Assembly: GCA_964416425.1 (NCBI GenBank)
Contig: CAYQEC010000006.1
Coordinates: 1-64,000, forward strand
Reading direction: 5' to 3'
DNA: 64,000 nt
DNA from: CAYQEC01 sp964416425
GTDB lineage: Bacteria > Actinomycetota > Acidimicrobiia > Spongiisociales > UBA5794
Part shown: piece after piece, positions 47,128-55,915 of the stretch
How positions within the stretch are numbered: the first letter of the stretch is position 1
Layout: each line of letters starts with the position of its first letter
Position numbers and translations under genes: made by a program
Notes under the pieces: generated by a model
What the model was told of the DNA's origin: nothing
Database searches by the model: none
The model's input: only the letters and a program-made list of their open reading frames with translations

Positions 47128-48081
47128 ATGAGGATCTGGGTCTTCTCCGAAGAGAGCGACGGGCAGGCCGGCGCGGCGGCGCTGGAGGCGCTCACCAAGG
47201 CCCGCGACTGGGGCGAGACGGCCGCCTTCCACATCGGCCCCGGCAGCGACGAGGTGTTCGCCGCCCTCGGCGCCCACGGGGCGACCAAGGTGTACCACCT
47301 CGACGTGGGCGACACCCTGCCCGGGGCGGTGACCGCCGCCGCCCTCGCCGAGGTGGCGGGGTCCGAGCCGCCCGACCTGATCCTGTTCGGCGCCGGGAGC
47401 ACCGGGCGCGACGTGGCGGGGCGGCTCTCGGCCCGCCTCGACCGGGGGGTGCTCTGCAACGCCCTCGACGTCGACCCCGGCAGTGGCACGGTCCTGGTCA
47501 CGAGCGAGATCCTGGGCGGCACCACCCGGGTGATGACCGCCGCCACCGGAGGTGTCCCGGTGCTGGTGGTGCTGCGCCCCAAGGCGTTCGCCGCCGAGCC
47601 GGGCGGCGACGCGACCCCCGAGGTGATCCCGGTGGCCGTCCCCGAGGTGGGGCACGCCGCGGCGGCCGTAGTGCGGGAGCGGCACGTCGCCCCCAGCGAA
47701 GGCCCCGACCTGGAGGCGGCCGACGTGGTCGTCGCCGGCGGGCGGGGCATGGGCGACGCCGAGCGCTTCGGCGCCATCGGCGAGCTGGCCGGGCTGCTCG
47801 GCGGCGCCGTCGGCGCCACCCGGGCGGTGGTCGACGCCGGCTGGGTGCCCTACGCCCTCCAGGTGGGCCAGACCGGCAAGACGGTGAAACCGTCGGTGTA
47901 CCTCGCCTGCGGCATCAGCGGCGCCATGCAGCACCTGGTGGGCATGAAGGACTCCTCCACGATCATCGCCGTCAACAAGGACCCGGACGCCCCCATCTTC
48001 GGGGTGGCCGACCTCGGCGTCGTCGGCGACGTGCACAAGGTGATCCCGGCGCTGATCGAGGCGCTGCGGGCCCGCGGCTGA
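47128..48081 (+). CDS. etfA: Electron transfer flavoprotein subunit alpha
   Basis: The FAD-binding partner of EtfB. The 317 residues include the C-terminal FAD domain with VVAGGRGMGDAERFGAIGEL, QVGQTGKTVKPSVYLACGIS, MQHLVGMKDSSTIIAVNKDP, and APIFGVADLGVVGD. The ATG directly follows the etfB stop. No acyl-CoA dehydrogenase or EtfD/FixC is adjacent, so the electron donor and acceptor are not shown here. The stop lies 9 nt from the serpin stop. Confidence 0.97.
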   Translation: MRIWVFSEESDGQAGAAALEALTKARDWGETAAFHIGPGSDEVFAALGAHGATKVYHLDVGDTLPGAVTAAALAEVAGSEPPDLILFGAGSTGRDVAGRLSARLDRGVLCNALDVDPGSGTVLVTSEILGGTTRVMTAATGGVPVLVVLRPKAFAAEPGGDATPEVIPVAVPEVGHAAAAVVRERHVAPSEGPDLEAADVVVAGGRGMGDAERFGAIGELAGLLGGAVGATRAVVDAGWVPYALQVGQTGKTVKPSVYLACGISGAMQHLVGMKDSSTIIAVNKDPDAPIFGVADLGVVGDVHKVIPALIEALRARG

Positions 48082-48090
48082 CGGACGGGC

Positions 48091-49440
48091 TCAGCGGGGA
48101 TCCGTCACCTGGCCCATGAAGAGGATCTCCCCGGTGGAGTCGTGACGGATGAAGAACAGGAACGGCCGGTCGACGGCGATCGGGATCGGCGTGCCGCCGC
48201 CCGAGGTCATCTGGGCCATCACCGCGGTGGCGGCAGCGGCTTCGGTGCCCGCCTCGTCGACCGCGATGAACGCCTCATGGATCACGTGCCCGACGAATAG
48301 CTCCCGCCGCTCGGTCATCCCGGTGAAGTCGGCGCCGCCGGGGCCGAAGGCCGCCACCATCCCCAGTTCCTGAAGTGCCTCGTTGAGGTCGAGCTGGGTC
48401 CGGAACTCGAAACGCGGCATCGTCAGGTTCACGCGCCGGACCTGCTCGGTGGCGGCGATCGCCGCCAGGTCCGACGGCCCGAGACCGGCTGCCACCTCTT
48501 CGAAACGTCCCTCGTCGGGCACGACGAGCAGCATCGAGGCGCCTCCCTCGTACGGGAGCCGCATCGCAAGGTAGCCGTCGCCGGTGGCGACGAAGAGGTG
48601 GGTGTTGCGGAGGGCCATCATCGGCACGGTCACCTCGGTCCCGTCGAGCAGGGTGAACGTCCCGTCGGCCGTCGCCTCGGGATCGAAGGGGATCCACCAG
48701 CTCGCCTTGAACCAGATGGCGTTCACCAGCACCAGGCGGGTGGCCTCGTCCACGATGCCGCGGGGCAGCAGATCGGCGATGCGTCCTGCCGTCTGTTGCT
48801 CCACCCAGTCGTTGATGGCGAGCCGGGCCGCCTCGGCGTCACCGGCGAAGTCGGCGAGCCGCATCCCGGCGTCGTAGTCGCGGGCGAGCAACTCGAGGAA
48901 TTCTTCGAGGAACGGGTACCCGGCCTGGCCCCACAGGGAGTTGGCAACCCGGATGTTGAATGGATCGCCGTCGTCCCCGGGCCTCTCGGGGGCGCCGGCC
49001 GTGATCCTCAGGTCCAGCTCGTTGCGGGCGGCGTGTACCCGCTCATCGGCCAGCCTGAGGTCGAGCACGTCCCGCATCTCGGCGGCGGTCTCGCCTCGGG
49101 CGCCCGCGTAGGTCATAGTGAGGGCGGAGGCGATGCTGTAGGGGGAGAGCACCACGTTGCCGCCGCCGGCGGCGGCCTTCCCGAACAGGTCGAAGGCGAA
49201 CTCGGCATTCCCCGCCAACAGGTCCGCCAGCTCGGCATCGGTGACGTCGGTGGCGACGGAGTGCTCGACGTCGGCGCGGGCCAGCTCGCCGTTGGCGGGA
49301 AGCGGGCCGGGGAGGGTGGACGGGGTGACGTTGCGGGCTTCGGTCGTGGAGGTCACCGCCCCGTCGCCCCCTGCGAAGCCGCAGGCGGCGAGCAGGGTGA
49401 TCCCAACGGCGAGCCACGCCACACGGCGCCCGGTGCTCAT
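48091..49440 (-). CDS. Serpin (serine protease inhibitor), lipoprotein
   Basis: 449 residues: signal peptide with lipobox TLLAACG (Cys20), a short Thr/Pro linker, then a complete serpin domain (about 70-449). Seen are NVVLSPYSIASALTMTYAGA, ANSLWGQAGYPF, VNAIWFKASW, and DRPFLFFIRHDSTGEILFMG. The reactive-loop hinge from residue 398 reads GTEAAAATA (P15-P7), the small-residue pattern of inhibitory serpins. Counting places P1-P1' at Thr412-Ser413. It probably sits on the outer face of the membrane and traps a secreted or host protease. A TATCCT -10 box lies 50 nt upstream of the ATG. Confidence 0.92.
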   Translation of the reverse strand: MSTGRRVAWLAVGITLLAACGFAGGDGAVTSTTEARNVTPSTLPGPLPANGELARADVEHSVATDVTDAELADLLAGNAEFAFDLFGKAAAGGGNVVLSPYSIASALTMTYAGARGETAAEMRDVLDLRLADERVHAARNELDLRITAGAPERPGDDGDPFNIRVANSLWGQAGYPFLEEFLELLARDYDAGMRLADFAGDAEAARLAINDWVEQQTAGRIADLLPRGIVDEATRLVLVNAIWFKASWWIPFDPEATADGTFTLLDGTEVTVPMMALRNTHLFVATGDGYLAMRLPYEGGASMLLVVPDEGRFEEVAAGLGPSDLAAIAATEQVRRVNLTMPRFEFRTQLDLNEALQELGMVAAFGPGGADFTGMTERRELFVGHVIHEAFIAVDEAGTEAAAATAVMAQMTSGGGTPIPIAVDRPFLFFIRHDSTGEILFMGQVTDPR

Positions 49441-49490
49441 GCCGTTGAGACGCTTCCCGGCCGAAACTGGTTCCGGAACATCTTCCAGAC

Positions 49491-49496
49491 AGGATA
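49491..49496 (-). promoter_or_regulatory. Putative -10 box (TATCCT) of the serpin gene
   Basis: TATCCT on the minus strand between the terminator hairpin at 49511-49536 and the serpin ATG. No matching -35 seen. Confidence 0.4.
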
Positions 49497-49510
49497 CGCC
49501 CACAAAGAGC

Positions 49511-49536
49511 GGGCCGGTGCCCCCTGGCACCGGCCC
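49511..49536 (-). terminator. Perfect 11-bp hairpin between cdd and the serpin gene
   Basis: GGGCCGGTGCC, loop CCCT, GGCACCGGCCC. On the minus strand it is followed by GCTCTTTGTG, a weak T-rich stretch, so it may terminate the smc-ftsY-cdd message before the serpin promoter. Confidence 0.6.
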
Positions 49537-49859
49537 GTCGATTCGCCCCCGACTCCGATCTGGGAGGAGGCGGCCCCCGCCCCGTCTCAGGCGAGGAGCC
49601 GGTGGCGTCCGATTCGCCACGGCGTGGCGACGCTGCAGCGGATCGGGTTCCCCGGTGAGCGGAGCGGCTCCGGGAGGAGACCGGAGAGCTGATACACCGA
49701 GGTTGCGGTCGCCGTCTCCACCACGGACGGCTCCGATCGACCGAGACCGTGCCCGCAGACCCCGGCAACCTCCCCCGGAAGTCGCCTCGATCTGGGTTCA
49801 CGGCCGTGGTGTTCGGACATACCGCCGCTATCGGCGCGCCCCCGGAAACCCTTGAGGAT
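49537..49859. other. Gene-free stretch downstream of cdd
   Basis: About 320 bases between the terminator hairpin and the cdd stop. A 77-codon minus-strand frame (49587-49820) exists, but it has no ribosome site or -10 box at the right spacing, mixed codon use and no recognisable motif, so it is not called as a gene. I see no repeat or RNA structure of note. Confidence 0.6.
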
Positions 49860-50276
49860 TCAGGCCTCGGTGGCGCCTTCTCCGAGCACGCCGGGGGCGA
49901 AGGCGTGGGGCAACAGCTCTTCGAGACGGCAGACGGCCACCCCACCGTCCGGGTCCTGGACCACCACGGTCTCCACCCCGAACTCACCCATGAGCTGCCG
50001 GCAGTTCCCGCACGGATAGCACTCCGGGCTGTCGAGGCCCGCCACCGCCACCGTGTCGAGCTTGCGGACCCCGGCGGCCACCGCCGAGCTGATGGCGTTG
50101 CCCTCGGCGCAGATGGTCGAACCGAAGGCGACGTTCTCCACGTTGACGCCGCTGAAGCGGCGCCCGTCGGCGGCCACCACCACCGCCCCCACCCGGTAGC
50201 CGGAATAGGGGGCGTAGGCCTGTTCGGCCGCCGCCTTGGCCGCGGCGTGCAGCTCCTCCGGGGTGGGCCCGCTCAT
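49860..50276 (-). CDS. cdd: Cytidine deaminase
   Basis: Zinc enzyme deaminating cytidine to uridine. 138 residues, the homotetrameric size. Motifs: AYAPYSGYRVGAVV, NVENVAFGSTICAEGNAI (zinc Cys and catalytic Glu) and CYPCGNCRQLMGEF (zinc Cys pair). The residue after the catalytic CAE is Gly, where tetrameric enzymes such as that of B. subtilis have an Arg that buffers the zinc-cysteine charge. The ATG overlaps the ftsY stop (ATGA). Its place behind smc and ftsY, away from deoA and punA, is notable. Confidence 0.93.
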   Translation of the reverse strand: MSGPTPEELHAAAKAAAEQAYAPYSGYRVGAVVVAADGRRFSGVNVENVAFGSTICAEGNAISSAVAAGVRKLDTVAVAGLDSPECYPCGNCRQLMGEFGVETVVVQDPDGGVAVCRLEELLPHAFAPGVLGEGATEA

Positions 50277-51304
50277 GGGCCGAGCAGCGCATCCACGAAC
50301 GCTGCGGGATCGAAAGGCATCAAGTCGTCCACTCCTTCGCCGACGCCGATGTACTTCACCGGGATTCTCAGCTCCTGCTCCACCGCCACCACCACGCCGC
50401 CGCGGGCGGTGCCGTCGAGCTTGGTCAACACGATACCGGTCACCCCCACCGACTCGGTGAAGGTCCGGGCCTGGGCGACCGCGTTCTGCCCGGTGGTGGC
50501 GTCCAGCACCAGCAACACCTCGGCGAGGCCGCCGGCCTCCCGCCGCAACACCCGCGCCACCTTCCCCAGCTCGGCCATGAGGTTGACCTTGTTCTGGAGC
50601 CGCCCGGCGGTGTCGACGATGAGCACGTCGATGCCCCGGGCCCGCGACGCCTGGTAGGCGTCGAAGGCGACCGAGGCGGGGTCCGCCCCCGCCTGCCCGG
50701 TCACGATGTCGACCCCGGCCCGTTCCGCCCAACTCCGCAACTGCTGGTCGGCGGCGGCCCGGAAGGTGTCGGCCGCTCCCAGCAGCACCTGCTTGCCGCG
50801 GCTCCGGAGCTGGGAGGCGAGCTTGCCGATGGTGGTGGTCTTGCCGCTGCCGTTGACGCCCACCACCAGCATCACCGCAGGCTTCCCCCCCGTCTCCACG
50901 CCACGTTCCCGGGCATGGAGCATCCCGATCAGCTCCTCCTCGAGCAGGCGCCGGGCATGCTCCCCGTCGTCGGGTTGGCGGCTCCGTACCGATGCCACCA
51001 GCGAGGCTGCGGTGGCGACGCCGAGGTCGACCGCCACCAGGGAATCCTCGAGATCGGCCCAGAAGTCGTCGTCGAGCCCGGCCCGCCCCAGTACGGCGCC
51101 GAGCCGGTCGGCCAGCGCCTTGCGCGACTTGCCGAGCCGGGACCGCAGGCCGGCCGCCGGTGCCGGCGCCTCGGTCGCGGCCACCGGGCCCGGTTCCACC
51201 GTGATACGGGGGGGCAGCGCCCCACCGCGGCGGCGTCGCAGGACGACGAGGGCCGCCAGCAGCAGCACTGCGACCACGACCACGACGATGATCACTCGGT
51301 TCAT
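50273..51304 (-). CDS. ftsY: Signal recognition particle receptor FtsY
   Basis: Membrane-associated GTPase receiving Ffh-ribosome complexes. The 343 residues start with one hydrophobic helix (residues 4-22), then a short linker and the NG domain: VGVNGSGKTTTIGKLA, AADTFRAAADQQL, IVDTAGRLQNKVNLM, TKLDGTARGGVVVA and GVGEGVDDLMPFD. The N-terminal anchor with a short A region is common in actinobacteria. It lies 18 nt after smc, the conserved smc-ftsY order. Confidence 0.96.
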   Translation of the reverse strand: MNRVIIVVVVVAVLLLAALVVLRRRRGGALPPRITVEPGPVAATEAPAPAAGLRSRLGKSRKALADRLGAVLGRAGLDDDFWADLEDSLVAVDLGVATAASLVASVRSRQPDDGEHARRLLEEELIGMLHARERGVETGGKPAVMLVVGVNGSGKTTTIGKLASQLRSRGKQVLLGAADTFRAAADQQLRSWAERAGVDIVTGQAGADPASVAFDAYQASRARGIDVLIVDTAGRLQNKVNLMAELGKVARVLRREAGGLAEVLLVLDATTGQNAVAQARTFTESVGVTGIVLTKLDGTARGGVVVAVEQELRIPVKYIGVGEGVDDLMPFDPAAFVDALLGP

Positions 51305-51322
51305 GCCACGTTCCTCGCCCGC

Positions 51323-54300
51323 TCAGACGGCCGGTTCGTGGATGCGCTTGGCCAGCACCTGCGACGACGCCCCCGGCTCCATCGTGACGCCGTAGAGGAT
51401 ATCGGCCGCCTCCATGGTCTGCGGCTGGTGGGTGATGATCACGAGCTGGGCGGAGCGCTGCAGAGTCTCCACCAGGCGGAGGAACCGCCGCAGGTTGGCG
51501 TCGTCGAGGGCGGCCTCCACCTCGTCGAGCACGTAGAAGGGGCTGGGGCGGGCCCGGAACACCGCGAACAGGAACGCCAGCGCCGCCAGCGACCGCTCCC
51601 CGCCCGACAGCAGGCTGAGGCGCCCCACCTTCTTGCCGAGCGGCTGGGCCTCGATCTCGACTCCCGATTCGAGGGGACGGTCCGGGTCGGTGAGTCGGAG
51701 CCGGCCCCGCCCGCCCGGGAACACCAGGGAGAAGTGCTCGGCGAACAGGATGGAGATCTCTTCGAAGGCGGCGACGAACAGCACCGCCATCTCGTCGTCG
51801 AGCGCCCTGATCACCTTGCGCAGCTCGCGCCGGGACTCCTCCAGGTCGGCGAGCTGGGCCTGCAACGTCTCCACCTCGGCGGCCAGCTCCCGGTACTCGG
51901 CGGCGGCGAGGGGGTTGATCGGCCCCATGCGGCGCAGCTGCGCTTCGAGAGTCGCCAGCCGCTCTCGCGGGTCCTCGCCGTCTCCCAGCTCCGGTTCGGG
52001 CGCCGCCAGCGCCTCGTCTTCGGCGGCGTCGGCGTCGCGCCGCAGGCCTTCGGCCACCGCCTCGTCACGGACCCGCAGCTCGGCGAGCTCGACGGCGATC
52101 TTCCCGGCCCGGTCCTTGGCTGCGGTGAGGGCGGCGTCCAGTTCCTCCTGGCGGTCGAGGGCGGCGGTGAGCCGCTCGTCGGCGAGTCCCGCCTCCTCCC
52201 GCAGCTCCCGCTGGCGCCGCCGCAGCTCGGTGACGTGGCCGCGGACGACGGCCAGTGCCCGTTGCGCCTCGTCCTCGATGGCGTGCAGCTCCGCCACCGC
52301 CGCCGGGTCGCCGGGGGCGGTCTCCAGCGCCTCCATGCCGGCGATGACGGTGGCGCGCCGGTGTTCCAGCAGCCGGCGGCGTTCCCGAGCACCGGCGAGG
52401 GCGGCAGCGGCCTCTTCCCGCAGCCGCCGCGCCTCGTCCCGGCGCCGCGCCACGCCCTCGCGGCGCCGGTTGAGGGCCTCCCACGCTTCCTGGCGAACCT
52501 GTTCCTCCCCCTCGAACTCCTCGAGCCGGCTCCGCAGGTCGGCGAGGCGTTCCTCCCGTGCCGCGGTGGCGGTTCCGAGACCGCCCGCCCGCTCGTCGAG
52601 ACGGGCCCGCTCGTCCTCCCCCGCCCCCCGGGCCCGGCCGTTGAGGGCCAGCGCCTCGGTGTGGCCGGCGAGCCGGGCCTCCAGCTCCTCGAGCCGCTCC
52701 AGCGCCTCCCGCTCGGTGGAGCTGGCCTCGTCGAAGGCGCGGCGGGCGCTGTGATGGCGGCTGGCGGAGCGGGCGAGGTCACGGTCGGCGATCTCGACCC
52801 CGATCCGGGCCGCTTCGAGGGCGGCGGGCCCGGCCCCGTCGGGATCGGCGAGGTACATGCCGGCACGGGAGATGACGTCGCCTTCCGGAGTGACGGCACG
52901 CAGCTCGGGATGTCGCTCCACCAGGGCCCATCCGGCCGACCAGCCCTCCACCAGCACCACGTCGCCGAGGAGCCGGGCCGCCAGCCCGCGGTCGGCGCCG
53001 GGGCCGAGGCGATCGACGAGGGCTTCGGCCCCGAGATCGTCCGGCGGCGGCGCGGCACCCGGCCCGTCGGGATCGGGGAGCACGAAGGCGAGGCCGCCGA
53101 GTCCGCCCGACTTGAGGTCGCCGACGAGGTCGTGGAGCTCGCCGCGTCCCGAGGCGAGCAGGGCGTGGCGCCATTCCCCGAGGGCGCCGTCGACGGCGGC
53201 GGCGATGTCGGCGGGGACGTCGAGCCGCTCCACCACCGATCCCGTCACCACCGCGGCGGCACGAGCGGTGGCGAGGGCCTCGGGATCGCCGAGCCCGGCG
53301 AGGGCTGCCTCCACCGCTTCGAGGCGGGCGGCTCCTCGTTCCCGGGCCAGCTCGTCACGGCGCAGCCGCTCCTCGGCCTGCTCCAGCTCGTCGCGGCTGT
53401 GCTCGCTGACCTGATGGGCCGTGGCGTGGGCGGCCTGGGCCCGGCCCACGTCGGCGTCGGTCTGCTGGATCTCGGTGACGAGGTGCGAGGCCTGGGTGGC
53501 CTCTTCGGCGAGGCGCGCCTCGACCACCTCGCGGCGCCGCTGCAGGGCGTCGGCTTCACGGCGGTCGCGCTCGGCGGCGGTCTCGAGGGCTCGCAGGTCG
53601 CCCCGCAGGGTGGCCACCACGCCTTCGGCGGGGAGCTGGGCCTGCTCGGCGAGGGAGCGTTCCTCGTCCTCGAGGGCGGTGAGAGCCGCTTCGCGTCGTT
53701 CCGCCTCGGCGGCGGCGCTCCGTTCCTCGGCGACGCAGCGCTCGATCTCGGCGACGATGGCGACACTCTCCTCCTCCAGGTCGTGGCGGCGCTCCCCGGC
53801 GCCGCGACGACGGCTCTCGAAGGAGTAGCGGCGCTCCCGCGCCACCAGGACGATGCGGTGGTAACGCTCGGCAACGGTCTCGAGGCGGGCGGCGGCGGCA
53901 GTGTCACGTTCCAGGGCATGCCCCACCTCACCCGCCGCCCGGCGCAGGTCGCCCAGGTCGGCGGCGAGGCCGCGCCGCTCCTCGTCGTGGGCGCCGATCG
54001 TCTCGGCCAGGATCGCCTGCTCGGCGCTGTCGACCGCGAGCCGGCTGCGCAAGGTCCGCAACTGCTCGCCTCCCAGCCAGAGGCGGAGGGAGCGGATCTC
54101 GGCCCGCACCCCCTCGTGGCGCTCGGCGGCGTTGGCTTGACGCTTGAGGGGACGGAGGTGGCGGCGCTGCTCCTCCAGGATGTCGGTGAGGCGGGTGACG
54201 TCGAGGTCGGTCTGCTCCAGGCGCCGGATCGACCGATCGCGGCGCCCCCGGTGCTTGGTGATCCCGGCGGACTCCTCGATGACGGCCCGGTGCTCGTCGG

Positions 54301-54760
54301 CCCGGGCGCTGAGGATCGTCCCGATCTGGCCCTGACCCACCAGGACGTGCTGATGGCGGCCCACCCCGCCGTCCGACAGCAGCTCGTGCAGGTCGAGCAG
54401 GCGGCACGGGGTGCCGTTGAGGGCGTACTCGGAGGTCCCGTCCCGGTAGAGGCGGCGGGTCATGGTGATCTCGTTGAGGTCGAGGGGGAGGAACCGGTCG
54501 CCGTTGTCGAAGGTCACCACCACCTCGGCCCGGTTCAGCGGGGGCCGGGTGGCGGTCCCGGCGAAGATGACGTCCTCCATCTTCTCGGTGCGGAGCGTGC
54601 TGGTGGCCTGGGTGCCCATCACCCAGGCGAGGGCGTCGAGCAGGTTCGACTTGCCCGAGCCGTTGGGGCCTACCACCACGGTGACCCCGGCCTCAAAATC
54701 GAGGCGGGTGCGGTCCGCAAAGGACTTGAACCCCGCGAGGGACAGCGTCTTCAGGTACAC
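51323..54760 (-). CDS. smc: Chromosome segregation protein SMC
   Basis: Condensin ATPase that loops and organises the chromosome. The 1145 residues contain Walker A GPNGSGKSNLLDALAWV near the start, two long coiled coils, a hinge around 500-650 (SGGLGGLAFVLPDPDG, then WALVERHPELRAVTPEGDVI), the ABC signature LLSGGERSLAALAFLFA and Walker B FYVLDEVEAALDDANL. The GTG at 54758-54760 gives the usual YLKTLSLAGFKSFAD start, and a TAAGCT -10 box lies 9 nt upstream; an in-frame TTG two codons earlier is less likely. ScpA/ScpB are not nearby. Confidence 0.97.
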   Translation of the reverse strand: MYLKTLSLAGFKSFADRTRLDFEAGVTVVVGPNGSGKSNLLDALAWVMGTQATSTLRTEKMEDVIFAGTATRPPLNRAEVVVTFDNGDRFLPLDLNEITMTRRLYRDGTSEYALNGTPCRLLDLHELLSDGGVGRHQHVLVGQGQIGTILSARADEHRAVIEESAGITKHRGRRDRSIRRLEQTDLDVTRLTDILEEQRRHLRPLKRQANAAERHEGVRAEIRSLRLWLGGEQLRTLRSRLAVDSAEQAILAETIGAHDEERRGLAADLGDLRRAAGEVGHALERDTAAAARLETVAERYHRIVLVARERRYSFESRRRGAGERRHDLEEESVAIVAEIERCVAEERSAAAEAERREAALTALEDEERSLAEQAQLPAEGVVATLRGDLRALETAAERDRREADALQRRREVVEARLAEEATQASHLVTEIQQTDADVGRAQAAHATAHQVSEHSRDELEQAEERLRRDELARERGAARLEAVEAALAGLGDPEALATARAAAVVTGSVVERLDVPADIAAAVDGALGEWRHALLASGRGELHDLVGDLKSGGLGGLAFVLPDPDGPGAAPPPDDLGAEALVDRLGPGADRGLAARLLGDVVLVEGWSAGWALVERHPELRAVTPEGDVISRAGMYLADPDGAGPAALEAARIGVEIADRDLARSASRHHSARRAFDEASSTEREALERLEELEARLAGHTEALALNGRARGAGEDERARLDERAGGLGTATAAREERLADLRSRLEEFEGEEQVRQEAWEALNRRREGVARRRDEARRLREEAAAALAGARERRRLLEHRRATVIAGMEALETAPGDPAAVAELHAIEDEAQRALAVVRGHVTELRRRQRELREEAGLADERLTAALDRQEELDAALTAAKDRAGKIAVELAELRVRDEAVAEGLRRDADAAEDEALAAPEPELGDGEDPRERLATLEAQLRRMGPINPLAAAEYRELAAEVETLQAQLADLEESRRELRKVIRALDDEMAVLFVAAFEEISILFAEHFSLVFPGGRGRLRLTDPDRPLESGVEIEAQPLGKKVGRLSLLSGGERSLAALAFLFAVFRARPSPFYVLDEVEAALDDANLRRFLRLVETLQRSAQLVIITHQPQTMEAADILYGVTMEPGASSQVLAKRIHEPAV

Positions 54761-54769
54761 GGCCAATGG

Positions 54770-54775
54770 AGCTTA
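54770..54775 (-). promoter_or_regulatory. Putative near-leaderless promoter -10 (TAAGCT) of smc
   Basis: TAAGCT on the minus strand, 9 nt before the GTG of smc, in the 52-nt gap after acyP. Confidence 0.45.
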
Positions 54776-54812
54776 CCAACGAACTACATCGTTGGGATTC
54801 GTTTGAGAGGCC

Positions 54813-55088
54813 TCACCGGATGGCGAACCCCGTGATCTCGGGGTCGGGAGGCACCTCCACGAGGCTCGCCACTACCACCCGGGAGGCGGGAGGCCCGGTC
54901 TCCAGGAAGCGCCGCATCGCCGCCACCGCCGCCTCGCTCCCCTGCACGAACACCTCGACCCGGCCGTCGATGAGGTTCCGCACCCAGCCTTCGACCCCGA
55001 GGCGGTGCGCCTGGTGGGCGGTCGACCAGCGGAAGCCCACGCCCTGCACCCGGCCCGCGATCGTGCCCCGGAGCGCCACCTCGCTCAT
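54813..55088 (-). CDS. acyP: Acylphosphatase
   Basis: Small enzyme hydrolysing acyl phosphates. The 91 residues have the family loop GRVQGVGFRWST (catalytic Arg) and GWVRNLIDGRVEVFVQG (catalytic Asn). Length is standard. The ATG at 55086-55088 overlaps the mutM stop (ATGA); longer open frame upstream lies over mutM and was rejected. It is commonly found between mutM and smc in actinobacteria. Confidence 0.95.
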   Translation of the reverse strand: MSEVALRGTIAGRVQGVGFRWSTAHQAHRLGVEGWVRNLIDGRVEVFVQGSEAAVAAMRRFLETGPPASRVVVASLVEVPPDPEITGFAIR

Positions 55089-55915
55089 CGCTGGCACCCC
55101 GGGCACCAGTAGGTGCTGCGTTGCCGCAGCACCTCCCGCACGATCGGCGCTCCGCAGCGCGGGCACGGCTCGTCCTCCCGTCCGTAGGCGCGGAGCCGCT
55201 CCAGGTTCTCACCGGCTCGGCCGTCGGGCAGCAGGTAGGGCGAGGTCTCGAGAGTGGTGCCGCCCCAGCGCAGCCCGGCCCCGAGCGCCCCCTTGATGCC
55301 CCGCCGGAGGCGGACCAGCTCCTCCCGATCGAGCGAACCGCCGGGCCGGTGCGGGTCGATCCCGGCGCGGTGCAGCGCCTCGTCGGCGTAGATGTTGCCC
55401 ACCCCGGCCACGATCCCCTGGTCGAGCAGCAGCGGCTTGATCGGCGCCGTCCGCCCGGCGAGCCGGGCCCCCAGCTCCCGCGCCGGCGGCAGGCCCTCGA
55501 GAGCATCGGGCCCCAGCCGCTGCAGCGACGTGCCGGCGAGCTCGTCGGGGGTGTAGACGGCGACGAACCCGAACGTCCGCGGGTCGACGAAGCGGACCTC
55601 GACACCGCCGGTGAGTTGCACCACCACGTGGGTGTGGGGTTCCCGGGCGTCTCCGGGAGCGGCGAGCACGATCCGGCCCGACATCCCGAGGTGGGTGATC
55701 CAGCTCAGGTCCCCGGTCAGGTCGGCGACGAGGAACTTCCCGTGGCGGGACAGACGTTGGATGCGGCACCCCCGCAGCCGAGCGGCGAAGTCGGCAGGGT
55801 TCGGCTGGCGGCGCAGCATCCGGGGACGCCCCACCTCCACCGTCGTGATGCGACGCCCGACGACGACCGGCTCCAGGTGGCGGCGGATCGACTCGACCTC
55901 GGGAAGCTCAGGCAT
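55085..55915 (-). CDS. mutM: Formamidopyrimidine-DNA glycosylase (Fpg/MutM)
   Basis: Removes 8-oxoguanine and FaPy lesions from DNA. The 276 residues begin with PELPEVESIRRHL (Pro and Glu active site after removal of Met), have the HGKFLVADL lysine, GRTAPIKPLLLDQGIVAGVG with the helix-two-turn-helix, and a C-terminal zinc finger (CPRCGAPI, then YWCPGCQR). The start at ATG 55913-55915 is fixed by the obligatory MPELPE. It overlaps rnc by 8 nt. Confidence 0.97.
   Translation of the reverse strand: MPELPEVESIRRHLEPVVVGRRITTVEVGRPRMLRRQPNPADFAARLRGCRIQRLSRHGKFLVADLTGDLSWITHLGMSGRIVLAAPGDAREPHTHVVVQLTGGVEVRFVDPRTFGFVAVYTPDELAGTSLQRLGPDALEGLPPARELGARLAGRTAPIKPLLLDQGIVAGVGNIYADEALHRAGIDPHRPGGSLDREELVRLRRGIKGALGAGLRWGGTTLETSPYLLPDGRAGENLERLRAYGREDEPCPRCGAPIVREVLRQRSTYWCPGCQR

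Noticed and set aside
49587..49820. Possible 77-codon minus-strand gene downstream of cdd
   Set aside because: No ribosome site or suitably spaced -10 box, mixed codon usage with AGA/AGG/CGA codons, and no motif. It may be chance.
50915..54835. 1306-codon plus-strand open frame antisense to smc and ftsY
   Set aside because: It mirrors the codon pattern of smc in a high-GC genome; smc has all condensin motifs and the antisense product is low-complexity without any recognisable domain.
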